Shown piece after piece: positions 1-15,231 of a stretch of DNA of 64,000 nucleotides. Within the stretch, counting starts at the first letter, position 1; every line of letters begins with the position of its first letter. The stretch lies in assembly GCF_026151205.1 (NCBI RefSeq), contig NC_087073.1:5231001-5295000 (forward strand). The letters run 5' to 3'. The notes beneath the pieces were generated by a model. It was given only the letters and a program-made list of their open reading frames with translations, ran no database searches and was not told the origin of the DNA. The translations under genes and the position numbers were made by a program. This DNA comes from Bolinopsis microptera (Eukaryota > Ctenophora > Tentaculata > Lobata > Bolinopsidae).

Positions 1-212
1 TTAGCCATGATTGAAGGTATCAGTATAGCACTGACACGCATCGGGGCTGAACAATTTAAACCAGGTGTGTATTACTTCTTTTCACTTTGATTTCGATATT
101 AGATATTTAAACAGTGAACTAAAACTGGCATTACAATGTTTGACGAAGATAAAATTTGAAATGCACTGTACATAATATTTCAGTTATGCCAACGTTACCG
201 GACGCTGCCTGA
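1..212 (+). CDS. 3' end of an unidentified gene (partial)
   Basis: Only one forward frame is open across the first 64 bases. It ends at a CCAG/GTGTGT donor with one base left over. A TTTCAG acceptor at 181-183 resumes the frame at 184 and reaches TGA at 210-212, so the proposed exons are 1-64 and 184-212. The visible C-terminus reads LAMIEGISIALTRIGAEQFK, then PVMPTLPDAA and stop. I do not recognise the protein. The gene converges on GCN1, which ends at 1133 on the other strand. The support is only an open frame plus matching splice phase, so the call is weak. Confidence 0.35.
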
Positions 213-1132
213 CAAACTCTCAACATGGATGTCCATCTCTTCAACTTTGTCTCCCGTGGCCCTCTGGACGGACATTTTAGTAAATTTCATTTATTGAAGC
301 AGGACTCTTCAAAACAACATCAGAGATGTATCGTGAAAATGAACAAAATTAAAACTGTGACTCCCGTTAAATTATTGAACAGATTGCGTTTTAATTTATA
401 GTTTTGTACGTTTTCAAGTTAATAACATCACTGCTTGGTATAACGAAATTTCGAGTTTGACTTCAAGAATCTAATTGTTTCAAGATATCAGCTGTGATAA
501 TAAGAATGGCTGCGACCGTATTTAAAAACCAATTATAGTAAAAATGTCTCTGGAGAGGGTCCAGAAGAGCCAAAATTCGGCAAAAGTTATGTGAAAATAA
601 GCCAGCCTAGGGGTTGGGAAAAGCTATTGTAATTTCAAAGTAAAGTGGCTCACAGGATGGGTCGGACAGGGCAAAATCTAGGTCCCTTGTGTGTTGTGGT
701 AAATTTACCCACCATCCTGCATAAACATTCAAAGTCACTCATTTTTACTAGTCTTAATTTTAGGAAATCAATCTAGATTGTTCAAATTAAGTCACGTACC
801 ATCGTTCAATGTATGATGTAACTTTTAACGATAACAGATAAGCAAGACGTGAAAGTGAACGCGAAGGGTAGTACGTTAAATTACGTACGTGAAATGGACG
901 GCACGTGCGCGGAAAAGTCGTGTTTTCTATGATCTTATTGCGTGGCGGCGTACGTAAACAGTGTGGCAAATTTAAAACTTGTTCCTTGGTCGGCGTAATC
1001 CACGTGTTATAACAGCTGATTTCTTGCCAATGAGAAATAAAACGAACATCTTTAAAGCAACCAGTGTTAAAACAAGAATGAGCTAAAACGCTTCAATAAA
1101 TTAATGCGACCATTTTTTTGAAGAAAATGCAG
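213..1132. other. Intergenic spacer between two convergent 3' ends
   Basis: No open frame of credible composition is seen. The stretch should hold the 3' untranslated regions of the plus-strand gene that ends at 212 and of GCN1. A GC-richer patch near 840-960 contains several ACGT and CACGTG-like words but no feature I can name. Confidence 0.5.
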
Positions 1133-4100
1133 CTACACTGCCGGTAAGAATGAGAAAATATTATTTTCATAACTGGAATAAGTCCTGTATTCGTTGGCCA
1201 CACGTTTGGCTGACGGCAAGAATCTGTTGAAAATCTCGAGTGACTTGGGATCGAGTGAAGGTGCGAGTCTATTAGCGATATCCTCAGTTGTCTTGAGTCT
1301 CAGTAAAGTGGCAATGGCTACCTCTGACGAACTTCTGACGGCTGGTATCTTCTTTGTAGTGCTGTCGATTAGAGGGATCATGAGAGATTTCACCATATCA
1401 TCTGACAGGGGCTCCACCCCAGAGATATTTATCATGTGAACCATGTTGTTGGCAAAGCTCCGCACATCGTTGCTGGAGCCGTGACCACAATTCTTGACCA
1501 GAAGGGACACCACTTTGCTCAAACACTCCACATTTTCGCCTGATCCCTGTAGATGGATAATCAAGCGTCCCGCGGCGTAGTTAGCAGAATTGCAAACTTG
1601 TACATTATCTGAATCCATGAACTTGAGGAGTGATGTCGTTAAATCTTCGATGAGGTCCATTTTGCTCATACGAGTAGGAGCGTAACGCAATAACCCGGCT
1701 ATCGCTAGCGTTTGACCGTGTCTTATCTCTTTGCTGGGTCCCTGAGGAAGAATCTTATCTCTGACCAGTTTCTCAAGCTCCTCCTCTTTGAAGAACGTAG
1801 CTAGAGATCCAATACAAGCTCCATTAGCAGTTCTGATAGTATCCTCTGGAGCACCTAGATGGTTGGACAGCGTCACCGAGATAGACAGAGCTAGATTCTC
1901 ACCCATGTTGGCGCCCCCAATGAACATGGTCCCCTGAAGTGCTGAAAACATTGTCTCACGAGTGCTGAGATTCTCGTTCTTGGTGCCGCTGTGAATGTCG
2001 GTAAACAAGTTGTCCACCCTGTTATGGAGGGAGACTAGTTTAGTGAGAGCTGTGACACCTTTCTCCCGCACTTCCCGTGTCCCGTCGTTCAGTGACTTCA
2101 TGAAGGTCGTCTGAAGTTGAGATAAAAATGGTTTCAGGGCAACTTTCACCTTGTCGATGAGAAGGGACAGAGTGTCAAGGCAAGCAGTTTTAATGTTTGG
2201 AGTGTATCTCTCGCCCAATACTCGAATCAAAGGTCCGGTTATTTGTACAACAGATGGTTTCAGAGCTGGCTGGCTCGTGTATTGTATCGCCTCTTTGAGA
2301 CCAAGTATAGCTTGCTCCTTCAGATCAGGACTACCGTTCAGAATACCCTCTCGATATAACGCAACCACAGTGGCTAGCCCTTTAGGAAGACAGAATCCAG
2401 GGAGTGTGTATGTTGGATCACGCCTGTTCTTAGGATCAATGGCTTGATAGATGCACATTTTCAAATCAGGAACTAGTCTCACTTGATCACCTGAAGCAAG
2501 TCGTTTAGTGGCGGTGTTGAACGCATTCCAGCAGTTCTTAACAACCTCTGCGCAAGGGTCACTAAACGCGGATATCAGACACTTCCACAAGACAGTGATG
2601 TGTTCTTCAATTTCAAGATACTCGTTCTTACAAAGGGTTCCAACCAAGATAGAACTGTACAGTCGCATCTTTGTCTCCTCAGACTTCAGGGTGTCTTCCA
2701 AGATATCCAGGGTATTCTCATGACCGTCTAACTCTTTGACGGAAGATATGATCAGATTAGCATGATCCAACTCCTTCTCAACCTCGCTTTCCTTAACCTC
2801 GCAGAGTCCCTCAAGTATAGCAGTAATAATGGTGTCCAGATGTTCATATAGTGCTGTTCCAGCAACTGAGGAAAGTGAAGCTAAAGCTCCGATGTTCACA
2901 GGCTTCTCGATCAGTTTGGGAACCATGTAAGGTAAAACAACCTTGCTCTTAGCCTGCATGATCTCTTGCAATGCTCCGATCAGGTACTCAGCTTCCTCAC
3001 CCTCTATCGTCTCCATGGCGGCTAAGAGAGGTGACAGTATCTCGTCCAGACATTTGGTTCCCAGAACGTTGTGCAGTGCTGCAAATGTTCCAGCTGCAGC
3101 AGTTCGTACATCAGGATCAGGATCTGTGAGCGCTGATTTAATTGCTGGCAATAGCTTGTCACTGTAAATCTCAACCTGTTCTTTGGAGGTCGCAGCAATG
3201 ATTTCACTAAGTCCAAGACAAACTCCCTGTCTTTGAATGACGTTGTCAGTTTCAAGTGCCATCTCTAAGATTGGTACAACTTCTGGGAGAATCCTGTCGC
3301 TCAACTTCTTGACAAGATCGCCAAGAGTTCGACTTGCAACCATCTTCTTGTCGTAGCACTCACTGGCCAGACATCCCAAGATAAGCTCGATCATCACAGG
3401 CAGAATCTCCTTCAGAGTCTTAGGAGTGTTTGTAACAACAATCTTCCATATGTGAAGACCGGCTTGTCTAACAGCCAGAGCCACATCAGATCGAGCCATG
3501 TAAAGACCAGAGAAGACCCTGTTTCGTCGCTCTTCACCCAGAACACTGATGATGAGTCTCTTGGTCTCGTCGGTTCCAAAGTTGTCGTCCTCGTCACCCG
3601 TCACAGTGGACTGTTTGCCGGTGACACCCATAATCCTGTAAAGCAGATCTCCCAGGAGTTGGCAAGATGCCAATCTGATCCTGTGGTTCTCATCGAACAG
3701 TCCCTCTTCAAGCTGTGGTAAGAAGAGGTTTATTGCGGAGTCTGCGTACTGCTGTACAATCCTCTGTCCTGCTTTGTAGGAGGTATGTCGTACAAACTCG
3801 CTCTCAGACGCCAAACCATTGAGAATAGGCGTTAATATTGGACCGATGAACTCAGCGAAGTCATCTTTCATTGTCATAGGGAAGTAAATAAACAACATCA
3901 AATATCCTTCTCTAATGTGAGGAAGCAGAGTTTCATCATCCAAACAGATGAGAACTTCTGACATTGTTCTCTCCAGTCGTTCAGGTCCCAGACCCACCAT
4001 CACTTCACTGATACCCTGTGCAGCTCCAGATCTGTCTACTGAGCTCTGCTCTGAGATCAGGGTAACCAGCAACCATTCCATCAGACCATCAATCTCACCG

Positions 4101-7100
4101 ATACCCGTCACCAGACATCCCAGTGCCCGGGCCGAGTACAGCCTGACATCAGGAACAGGGTCAAGAAGAGCAGACTTTATCCCCGGGATTATTGAACCAA
4201 GGTACGGCTTCAAATCCTTCTCGTCCGTTAAAACAAGCATGTTTCCAATAATCTGAGCGGCTGCTTTCTTTGTGTCTGTTCTTTGCTCGAAGGACCGACA
4301 CACCACTGGTACGATCAAAGCTAGAGACGGAGCGTCTATCTTGTGAACGAACGAGGTTTTCATGAGAGCTCTTAGACACTTATCAGTATGTTTTGAAGGA
4401 TCAGACAGAGCACCTAGCAACAGATGTACGATTGCTTGAATTTCTGGGTTCCTGATCACAGAGCCGATCTGTTTGAGAGCAGCTTGACTTGCTCTTTGAA
4501 CCTTGGTGTGAGAATCAGCCATTACTTCGATAAGTTTAGGAACTATGTTAGGGAGGCAGGATGATAACTGTTTGGGGTTACAGTAAGCCATGGCACCCAG
4601 CAACTCGACACTACCAGCCTTGGTCCTCCAGGCATCATCAGTCAGAGCTTTCAGGAGGGATGGTAGAACAAGCTTCACTCCGTGTCCACTCAGTTTAGCC
4701 ATTATAGCTTTAGATGCCTTCTCAGTGGCTTCTCGGACGTATTGATTACCGTCTCCGAAGCAAACCAGTAGATGTGGCAAGACATTGATCACATATGGTT
4801 CAAACAAAGTTCCCATCATAGTACAGAGTTGTTCAAACGCCATCATGGCTCCTTCTCGGTGTTTGAAGTTCTTTTTGTTAGTGATAGCCTCGATCAGAGT
4901 AGGCATGATCTCCAACTGTTTCAGGGACAACAACCCCAGTCCCTTGACTAGACCAGCTAGTCCGTGTGCAGCACCTCTTCTCTCTCCGTAGTTCTCTGAT
5001 TCCAGCAGCTGGTAAAGGATCCTCTGAATAAGCTGTGGAGCTACGTCCTTGATAGAGGGAACCAACGGAGCCAAACACTCGGCTACAGCAACCTGTACCT
5101 GTTCTGAGGGAGTAGAAAGTGAGTCCATCAACTTGCAAACAATCGGCTTCACTTTGGGATCATCTTGTTTGAGATGCTTTGCCAGTGTTGCCATCAGAAT
5201 AACCACATTCTGTTTAACCACATCTGTAGCTTTTGAGTCGGGAGTGTTGTCTAGGTAGTTCTCAAAAACAGGCAGGAGCGTATCAATGACAAGCTTGCCA
5301 TGCACGTTGATAACTTTAATACCAACATCTCTCATCTTAGCTTGGACAAGTATGCAGTTGTCAGAGAGACCTCTAGGAACGATAAGACTAACAAGGTTCA
5401 ACAGTTGTTCGTTTACAAGGAACGGAACTATAGAGGCTAAAGCTTCTGCTATACCGGCTCTTTCTTCCCATTTATCAGCTGGAGCTGCAAACAATACTCG
5501 TCCCATGTCATCTAATATTGGTTTGGGAATATCAGATTTCTTAATGTACAGATTTACAAGCTTCTCTAAAACCTCATCAATAGAATCGTCCAGTTCTTCT
5601 AAGATGTTAGCTAGAGCTTTGCCAGCTGCAATCTGGAGGTGTTCCTGTGGACTAACCACGTGAACTAGCAAACCATCACAGATTCCAGCGTGCACTTTAA
5701 ACTCACAGGAAAGATCGGACCACAGAGCTGTACCGGCAACCTGTACATTGCTCACCACATCAAACTTAGACATCCAAACAGCTGTACTGAGCCGATTAGC
5801 GAGTGTATTCGCAACAGAGCTCTCGTAAACCAAGATGCTGAGAGCTGTGCTGAGGACTTTGAGTCCTAGGAGGATGTTTACTCGGAGCACATCGTTAGGA
5901 GATGTTAAGTAGTCCATCAGAACTGAAACCTCACCATCACCAGCTATCGCACAACCAGGATCTCCGTTAGAAGCACTACAAACTTCATGCAGAACGGAGA
6001 GCAGTTTCGTACCAACAGGTCCAATAGGTTTTCTCTCGAACGTTGCACAGGACATCCTCAACAAGTCCTCCATCGGCATGAAAGTGGGACCATCAAACAG
6101 GTTATCCGCTGATGCTCTTTTCTTGAGATGCGCTAGAATAACATCCAGAGCAACAACAGCATTTTCTTCATAGTCCTCCGAGGTCATCTTGGATTTTTCT
6201 ACGATGTATCGGAGGAAGGGGAAAGCAAGAGCAAAAGAAGCAGAAGAGAGCGTGAATCCTGTTACGAGCATGCGCTTGAGCTGTTCCACACATCTTACAA
6301 ATGCATCTTCTAGGGACTCACCAAGCCAGTCAGGGTTTATTGAGCACGGTGGATCGTGAAGACGTACTGTCAACCGTCCCAGCAGGAACCCTAGGTCCTT
6401 AAAAGTAGCAGGAAATACTTTCAAACACAGCTTTATCAAGAGGTCAATCGCGTGCTTTGCAGTAAGGGGGAAATTTAGAATTTCCATAGTCGCAGACGAG
6501 ATTCGAGCAATACTGTGCATGATGTGCACAATGTCAGCGTCCAAACAGGCCATCATGATGTTGTTTTTCTGGTTGAAATCCTTTTTCAAGGTCTCCACAT
6601 TGGTTCTGATACCTTCCTCTACATCGAGCCTGAAATTTAAATCGTCTTGCTGTTTCTTTGTCAGTGTCATTCCCTTTTGCTTGGCCAACTTAGCCTCCAC
6701 CTCCATAGCCCACTTTTGATCCTCAAAATTGTAAAGCCTTGATTCTCGTTTGATATTTCTGTCCACGACCACACTCTTTTCAAACTCTTCTAACAGAACT
6801 GTTTTCCACAGAGTTCCTGATGGAGTACGGTGAATCTCTAGGTCCTCCTCAGTGATACACTTGATGGCTGGTTTCTCGAACACGTCTAAACAAAGTGAGA
6901 AGAAGGGAGTGATGAGGGTGAGGCAATGTTTGCTGAGGTGCGAGACGAGACTGTAGCTCTCAGGGGTGTGATTCGCTTGAATCATTGCCAGGATTTCTTG
7001 TGCGTACGTCTCTCCGAACTTGTACAGATCAATACCACAAACACTGGCGAGGTATTCAAACAGTCCGTTACTCTCCGGTTTAAGGTTTGGAGACATTATC

Positions 7101-10100
7101 ATGAGAAGGACATCCATGTAACACCTCTCTTTGGTTGCTGTGCTCAAAGTTGCCACGATGGAGAAGATATCTTTGATGAAGTAGACAAACTTCAGAGCTC
7201 TATGAGGGTTGTCGTCCGTTTTGCTGTAGTTAAGAACGTTGGAATTTAGGTAACCAATGACAATAGCAGCAAGACCCTCGCTACTCTGAACAAGCTTCTT
7301 CACAGCTGACTGAGCTGCTTTGATGCTGGGGTAGGTCTTCGTTAGAACTATGTCAAGAAGGGTGAACATCAGAGATTTCGTCAGATCCGCTCCAATCTGA
7401 CCTTGGAAAAGGTAAATGAGCGGCTTGATAAAGTTCACAAAAGCAATGGCTTCATCGTCATGGATTGCAGACAGAACTTTACCAAGTGCGCCGACAACAG
7501 TGCTTGACAGAAGTTTCTCCTTTACTTTTCCCAACATAACCTCAGAATCTCCCAAATCTTTGCCAGCAAGTTTCATGAGAAGTGCTCCAGCTGCTAAACC
7601 CTCCACTATTGACAGTACGTTGTTTGAAGCTGTCTTATCCACCACTGTCAGTAGCGAATCCTCCAACAATTCAAGTAAAGATAGGGTATCATTTTTGAAG
7701 AAAGAGTCTGCAGCTAAGAGATATGCTATCCTGGTGTGGGCTGTTCCTCCCTTTATAAAACCTTGTTTGAACAGTTCAATGGTGGACTTCCCGACGGTAA
7801 CTTTGATCTTAGCACCCCACAGGGCCAGAGAGTTAATACTTTCTATTTGTGCTGTCTCGTTGCTCTCTGATTTGAGGTATGCTTGATATTTACCGATAAC
7901 ATGTTCGATAATTCCCTCTGATGCGGCTTGAGATGAGGAGAGTTTGCCAATAAGTTTGATGACCATAACTCTCTGCTGATAAGCAGCAATCTTACCATGA
8001 CAGCCCTCCAATATCTTGAACAAACCATCAACTAGTCCAGTAATAGCGGAGCTGTCGGAAACTTCTCCGAACACCACAACAAAGCACGGCTCTACTCCCT
8101 CGTGTAGTAGTGGGTTAGAGGACGCCAGCAGGGGTCCTAAGATATCCAGGAAATCTTTAACATACCTGCTGAGGTCGAGTGTCAGAGCTGAGATTGCCTC
8201 GGTGAAGGCATTGACTGCAAACTCTGGAGTCCGTAAAGCAGCTCTCTTCATTCCCGCGATTATCTTTGCAGAAAACATCTCATGAGAGATGAGGGACAAC
8301 ATGGCACTGGCAGATCTCCTTAAATGTGGGTGAATGTTGCTTTTAGCCAGGAACATAACCTCAACATACTTATCAAGAGCTTTGGGGAGGACACTCTGTA
8401 CTTTCTCTTCGGCCCCGACCTCTTTAGCTGTGATGAGAAGGAAGGAAAGGAAAGAAACAGTCCAAGCTGACACGTCACCAGACAGCACAGCGTCAATATA
8501 CTTCTCCAGAACATCAGTCTTGTGAGAGATACTCTTCAGGAATATACTCCGCAGATATGCGAGCTTCTTGGGCTCCCAAGTTCCGGCTGTAGCTGCAAAC
8601 GCAGCGCTCTGAATACCAAGGAACATGGAGAGAGCGTTGGGGGACTTTAGGAACATTTCGGAGAGGTGAGTCATGACGGTGAGGGTGGTAGCAAAGAGGG
8701 CCCGCCCGTTCATGGCAAGAGCGGGGGCGACATGGGGAATCTTCAAGTTTGGTATGGCGAGTGTCATGGCTTTTGTTACAACCGACCCAGCTTGTTTTGG
8801 GTTGGCCTTGCACCACTCTCCAACAAACGACTGAAATGGTAGAGGGGGGTTAATAATACAGGACCAATTAGTTTCTGGACAATATATTACTGGACCAGAT
8901 AGGTGGAGACATTTTGCACTACCGTACAGGCCGGATCACAGGTACAATAAAAGGCGAAATCTACCTATCTATCTGTTCAATCAAACTCCTGGCTAATTGT
9001 GATTTTAATAGACCTAAATTTAAAGTCTACCTAGAAGTTTCATTACACAGCCCAAACAGCTCGAGTCATTACAACGGAAATGACACGTAATATTAAAGGA
9101 GCATTTCTTTTGAACTTTATGAGATAACACTGCTTATCAGCAACGGGCACACGCTTTACACGCGACTTAGATTTTATTTCAGTGTGGCTTTGTTATCTTT
9201 TGTGTGTACCTACTACACCTCTCCCTTTATTCTGTGTCCCGGTTAAATCTTGAAAATCTATTTTATCCACGAAACTTTGGACTTATAATCGCCGTATCAG
9301 TGATTAAACAAGAAAACAGTATAGATCCAAAATTGGTCATACTCATTGATCATGGTATTAAATCCATGAACTAAGTGAGATTATCTGTTATTTGACGTTA
9401 AGGATTCAAATAATACATATTTGATAACTTTTCTTAGTTGTCAAGGTATGAAAAATAAATATGTTATAATTATTTGACGGTACTTTAGTTTTCTGGAATT
9501 AAAATCACGACCTTTCCAATGATGATCACGTGACTATATTCCCCTTAGCAAAACGTGTGATCGCATAAAGTCATGTGATCTATGTTCCAACTTGGTGACT
9601 CAATCAAGATATTACATTCTTAATCTGTAACTCTAATGATCAGGTGACAAAACGTAACCTGTGCATTTAACTGACCCTGCAATGATTCGTGAACTCTCTC
9701 TAACGAGACCCAATCAAACTTGTTCTAAATTTAGAATTCCGCTCGTTAGCCCCTTATGATCACGTGTTAGTACGTAATAATCACATGGTCTATCAAAGGA
9801 TTTTTCCAGTATATAAGCCGTCATCATTTCAGGGAGAGTATCAGTTGTCTATCTCTTCATTACAGTTTACATTACTACTTCCTCAACAATACTTACTAAA
9901 CAAGTGGACATGTCTCTTCTCATTGACTTCAGACTCGCCTATGACTTGGCCTCCATCACCTATCCTGCTAAACCTCCCACAACCCGATCTCTTCCTAAAC
10001 TTCCCACTACATTATCCATTCCTAAACATCCCACCGCCCGATCCCTTCCTAAACCTCCAACCACCCGATCCCCTCCCATCTCTACAATCAAGAAACTGGA

Positions 10101-11276
10101 AACAGCTCTTCCTACAGTAGCAGTGATAGAAACCTTCCACTTTGGTTCTCCTGCAGTCTTACCTCCAAACCTCCCTTCCTTCCTATCACATCAACAAACC
10201 CCACTTAAGTTAACCACACCTCAGTTCAGATTCAGAAGACACACTACTTCTTCCAAACCCTACATCAGAACCACCCAGGACTTTAAACCCCAGAAGGCTC
10301 CCTGTCCAGCTCGCTCCAGACATCAGACCGCTCCCCCTAGCTACCGGAACCTGGACCCTGCACTGTTGGAGCTCCTCAACCACATCACTACTTTGTACAG
10401 ATCTGTCTGGAGGTACATCAGGGATGGGTTCAGCCTAACAGAAGCTCTGGATCACTACCATCTCACTCCCGACATGTGGACTTACCGTAGACTGATAGCA
10501 GAGACCTGGATAGCCTTTAGGGATCCCTACATTGCTAAAATCCACTTCCTGACGAGCTTGTACGGAAGTATCCCACGTGGACTGGTGATGCATGCTCTCA
10601 CTTATGCTGCTAGCAAGACTCTCAACCATTGGGCTAGAAAGAGGAAACTACACGAGAAGAGACGAGATGGAACTCTTATGTCTATGTAGAGATTTGTAGA
10701 AATGGTGTATATATATTCAGATTTACTCTTTTTCAGAGTGTAAGATTTAAAAATATCAGGATTCAGAATTACTATGTAACTTCCAATTCGATGTTAATCA
10801 ACTAATTTAGTCAATTAGGATTGTTTATTTCCAATTAACTGTTTACTTATAATTACTGTTTTTCTCGTTACAAATCTAAATCTAAATTTCATAGGAAAAA
10901 TAATAATACACTCTAATTAAAATCACCTGAATGGCAGCGATTGATTTCCTGTCATCGTAACGAGTAAGCGCACAATACAGGCAAGTCAGTAATATCTTAG
11001 CTTGTGAGTCATCCACCCCTGCTTTTACAAGAGCTGTCAGCTTCTTCAGGGTATCGCATCTCCCGCCAATTGATCCCTGAAAGTGCAAATTGGTAATTGT
11101 AATCTAAAAATTGCACTCTGGCTTGCTCACATGGCATTACAAAGGCAAACACTCCTTATGCTGAAAAATATACACTGAACTAAATATACTGACCGTTTGG
11201 CAGCAAAAAGTGTGATTCTTACCTGTGTAAGAAGATATCGGGTTGAGTCTGAAATAATTTGTGCTTCTTCTTCCAT
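1133..11276 (-). CDS. GCN1: GCN1, eIF2-kinase activator on ribosomes
   Basis: Exons in transcript order are 11223-11276, 10927-11076 and 1133-8830, all joined in phase 0, giving about 2633 residues (vertebrate GCN1 is about 2670). The start MEEEAQIISDSTRYLLTQ and the second exon (RCDTLKKLTALVKAG, later RYDDRKSIAAIQ) match the N-terminal helical region of GCN1. HEAT repeats fill the rest. The eEF3-like region (KHLKQDDPKVKPIV, GLAGLVKGLGLLSLKQ, CFGDGNQYVREA) lies near residues 1290-1450, and the GCN2 RWD-binding region (LPGFCLPKG, SVVQITGPLIRVLG, LKPFLSQLQTTF) near 2215-2350. GCN1 binds collided or stalled ribosomes and passes the uncharged-tRNA signal to GCN2. A splice-acceptor AG lies one base before the ATG. 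Intron 2 (8831-10926) holds a separate plus-strand gene. The 7.7-kb last exon is strikingly intron-poor beside RRP12. Confidence 0.96.
9810..9817 (+). promoter_or_regulatory. TATA box of the nested plus-strand gene
   Basis: TATATAAG lies about 30 bases before a TCAGTT initiator-like word near 9840 and about 100 bases before the ATG at 9910. This is standard core-promoter spacing and supports an independent transcription unit inside the GCN1 intron. Confidence 0.55.
9910..10689 (+). CDS. Orphan one-exon gene nested in GCN1 intron 2
   Basis: A 259-residue open frame runs from ATG 9910 (MSLLIDFRLAYDLAS) to TAG. Residues about 20-55 are tandem Pro/Thr/Arg-rich repeats built on 'KPPTTRSLPK' and 'KHPTARSLPK'. 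The middle is basic and low in complexity. The C-terminal 110 residues are well ordered and probably helical (LLELLNHITTLYRSVWRYIR, then GFSLTEALDHYHLTPDMWTY, then RRLIAETWIAF). The spacing of that block, a helix followed by 'GFSLTEAL' and a short helical pair, recalls the C-terminal domain of CCDC106-like proteins, but this is only a resemblance. A TATA box lies upstream. The gene is antisense to the GCN1 transcript. It could be a taxon-restricted gene or a domesticated transposon ORF. Confidence 0.65.
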   Translation: MSLLIDFRLAYDLASITYPAKPPTTRSLPKLPTTLSIPKHPTARSLPKPPTTRSPPISTIKKLETALPTVAVIETFHFGSPAVLPPNLPSFLSHQQTPLKLTTPQFRFRRHTTSSKPYIRTTQDFKPQKAPCPARSRHQTAPPSYRNLDPALLELLNHITTLYRSVWRYIRDGFSLTEALDHYHLTPDMWTYRRLIAETWIAFRDPYIAKIHFLTSLYGSIPRGLVMHALTYAASKTLNHWARKRKLHEKRRDGTLMSM

Positions 11277-11925
11277 TCTGATATCTTTACATGCTACCTA
11301 AGTAAAAATTGTGAACTTGATATACGCAAGCCTAACGAGGTGTATACATATAATATTGCAAATGGGAGGGAGAATGGTCATACAGAAAGTACAATACAAT
11401 TCTTATTTTTTCAGATAAACAGTATTAAAAACAATGTAGATAACTGGACATTTTTAAATCGCCGATATATATTTTAAATACATTATAGGCAGTAATTGCT
11501 CAGCATTCATGTAATAGCAAAGTCACTGTTGTGTAATATCAAATTACGATTTTAAATAGTCACGTGATTACACCTGCGATAAATAAAACAAACAACATCC
11601 GGCTCTAAAAGATAAATAAGAATAAATTTAGTTAATAATACGGAAAATAGAACTGCTTCGAGCCAATTACATATTTCATTACACATTACATCAGCAAGAT
11701 TTTTATCAATTTCGAAACCCCTCCCCTGTAGGATATTGATACTATATGTGAACCCTACTAAATACGATTGCCTGCAAATTCCAGAAATGGTAGGTACAAA
11801 TAATATTCCAGACAAATAATATAACAGCTCTTTCAATAATGTAAAAAGCAGTTGAGCTCAATCAAAATTTCTTTCGTCAACTTAAAAAACTATCTGTGAT
11901 TATCGAACAGTCCTTTAGTGTTACA

Positions 11926-15231
<3,306 letters not shown>

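Noticed and set aside
1194-8816. Many plus-strand and alternate-frame ORFs across GCN1
   Set aside because: Shadows of the real minus-strand frame with no domain or repeat pattern of their own.
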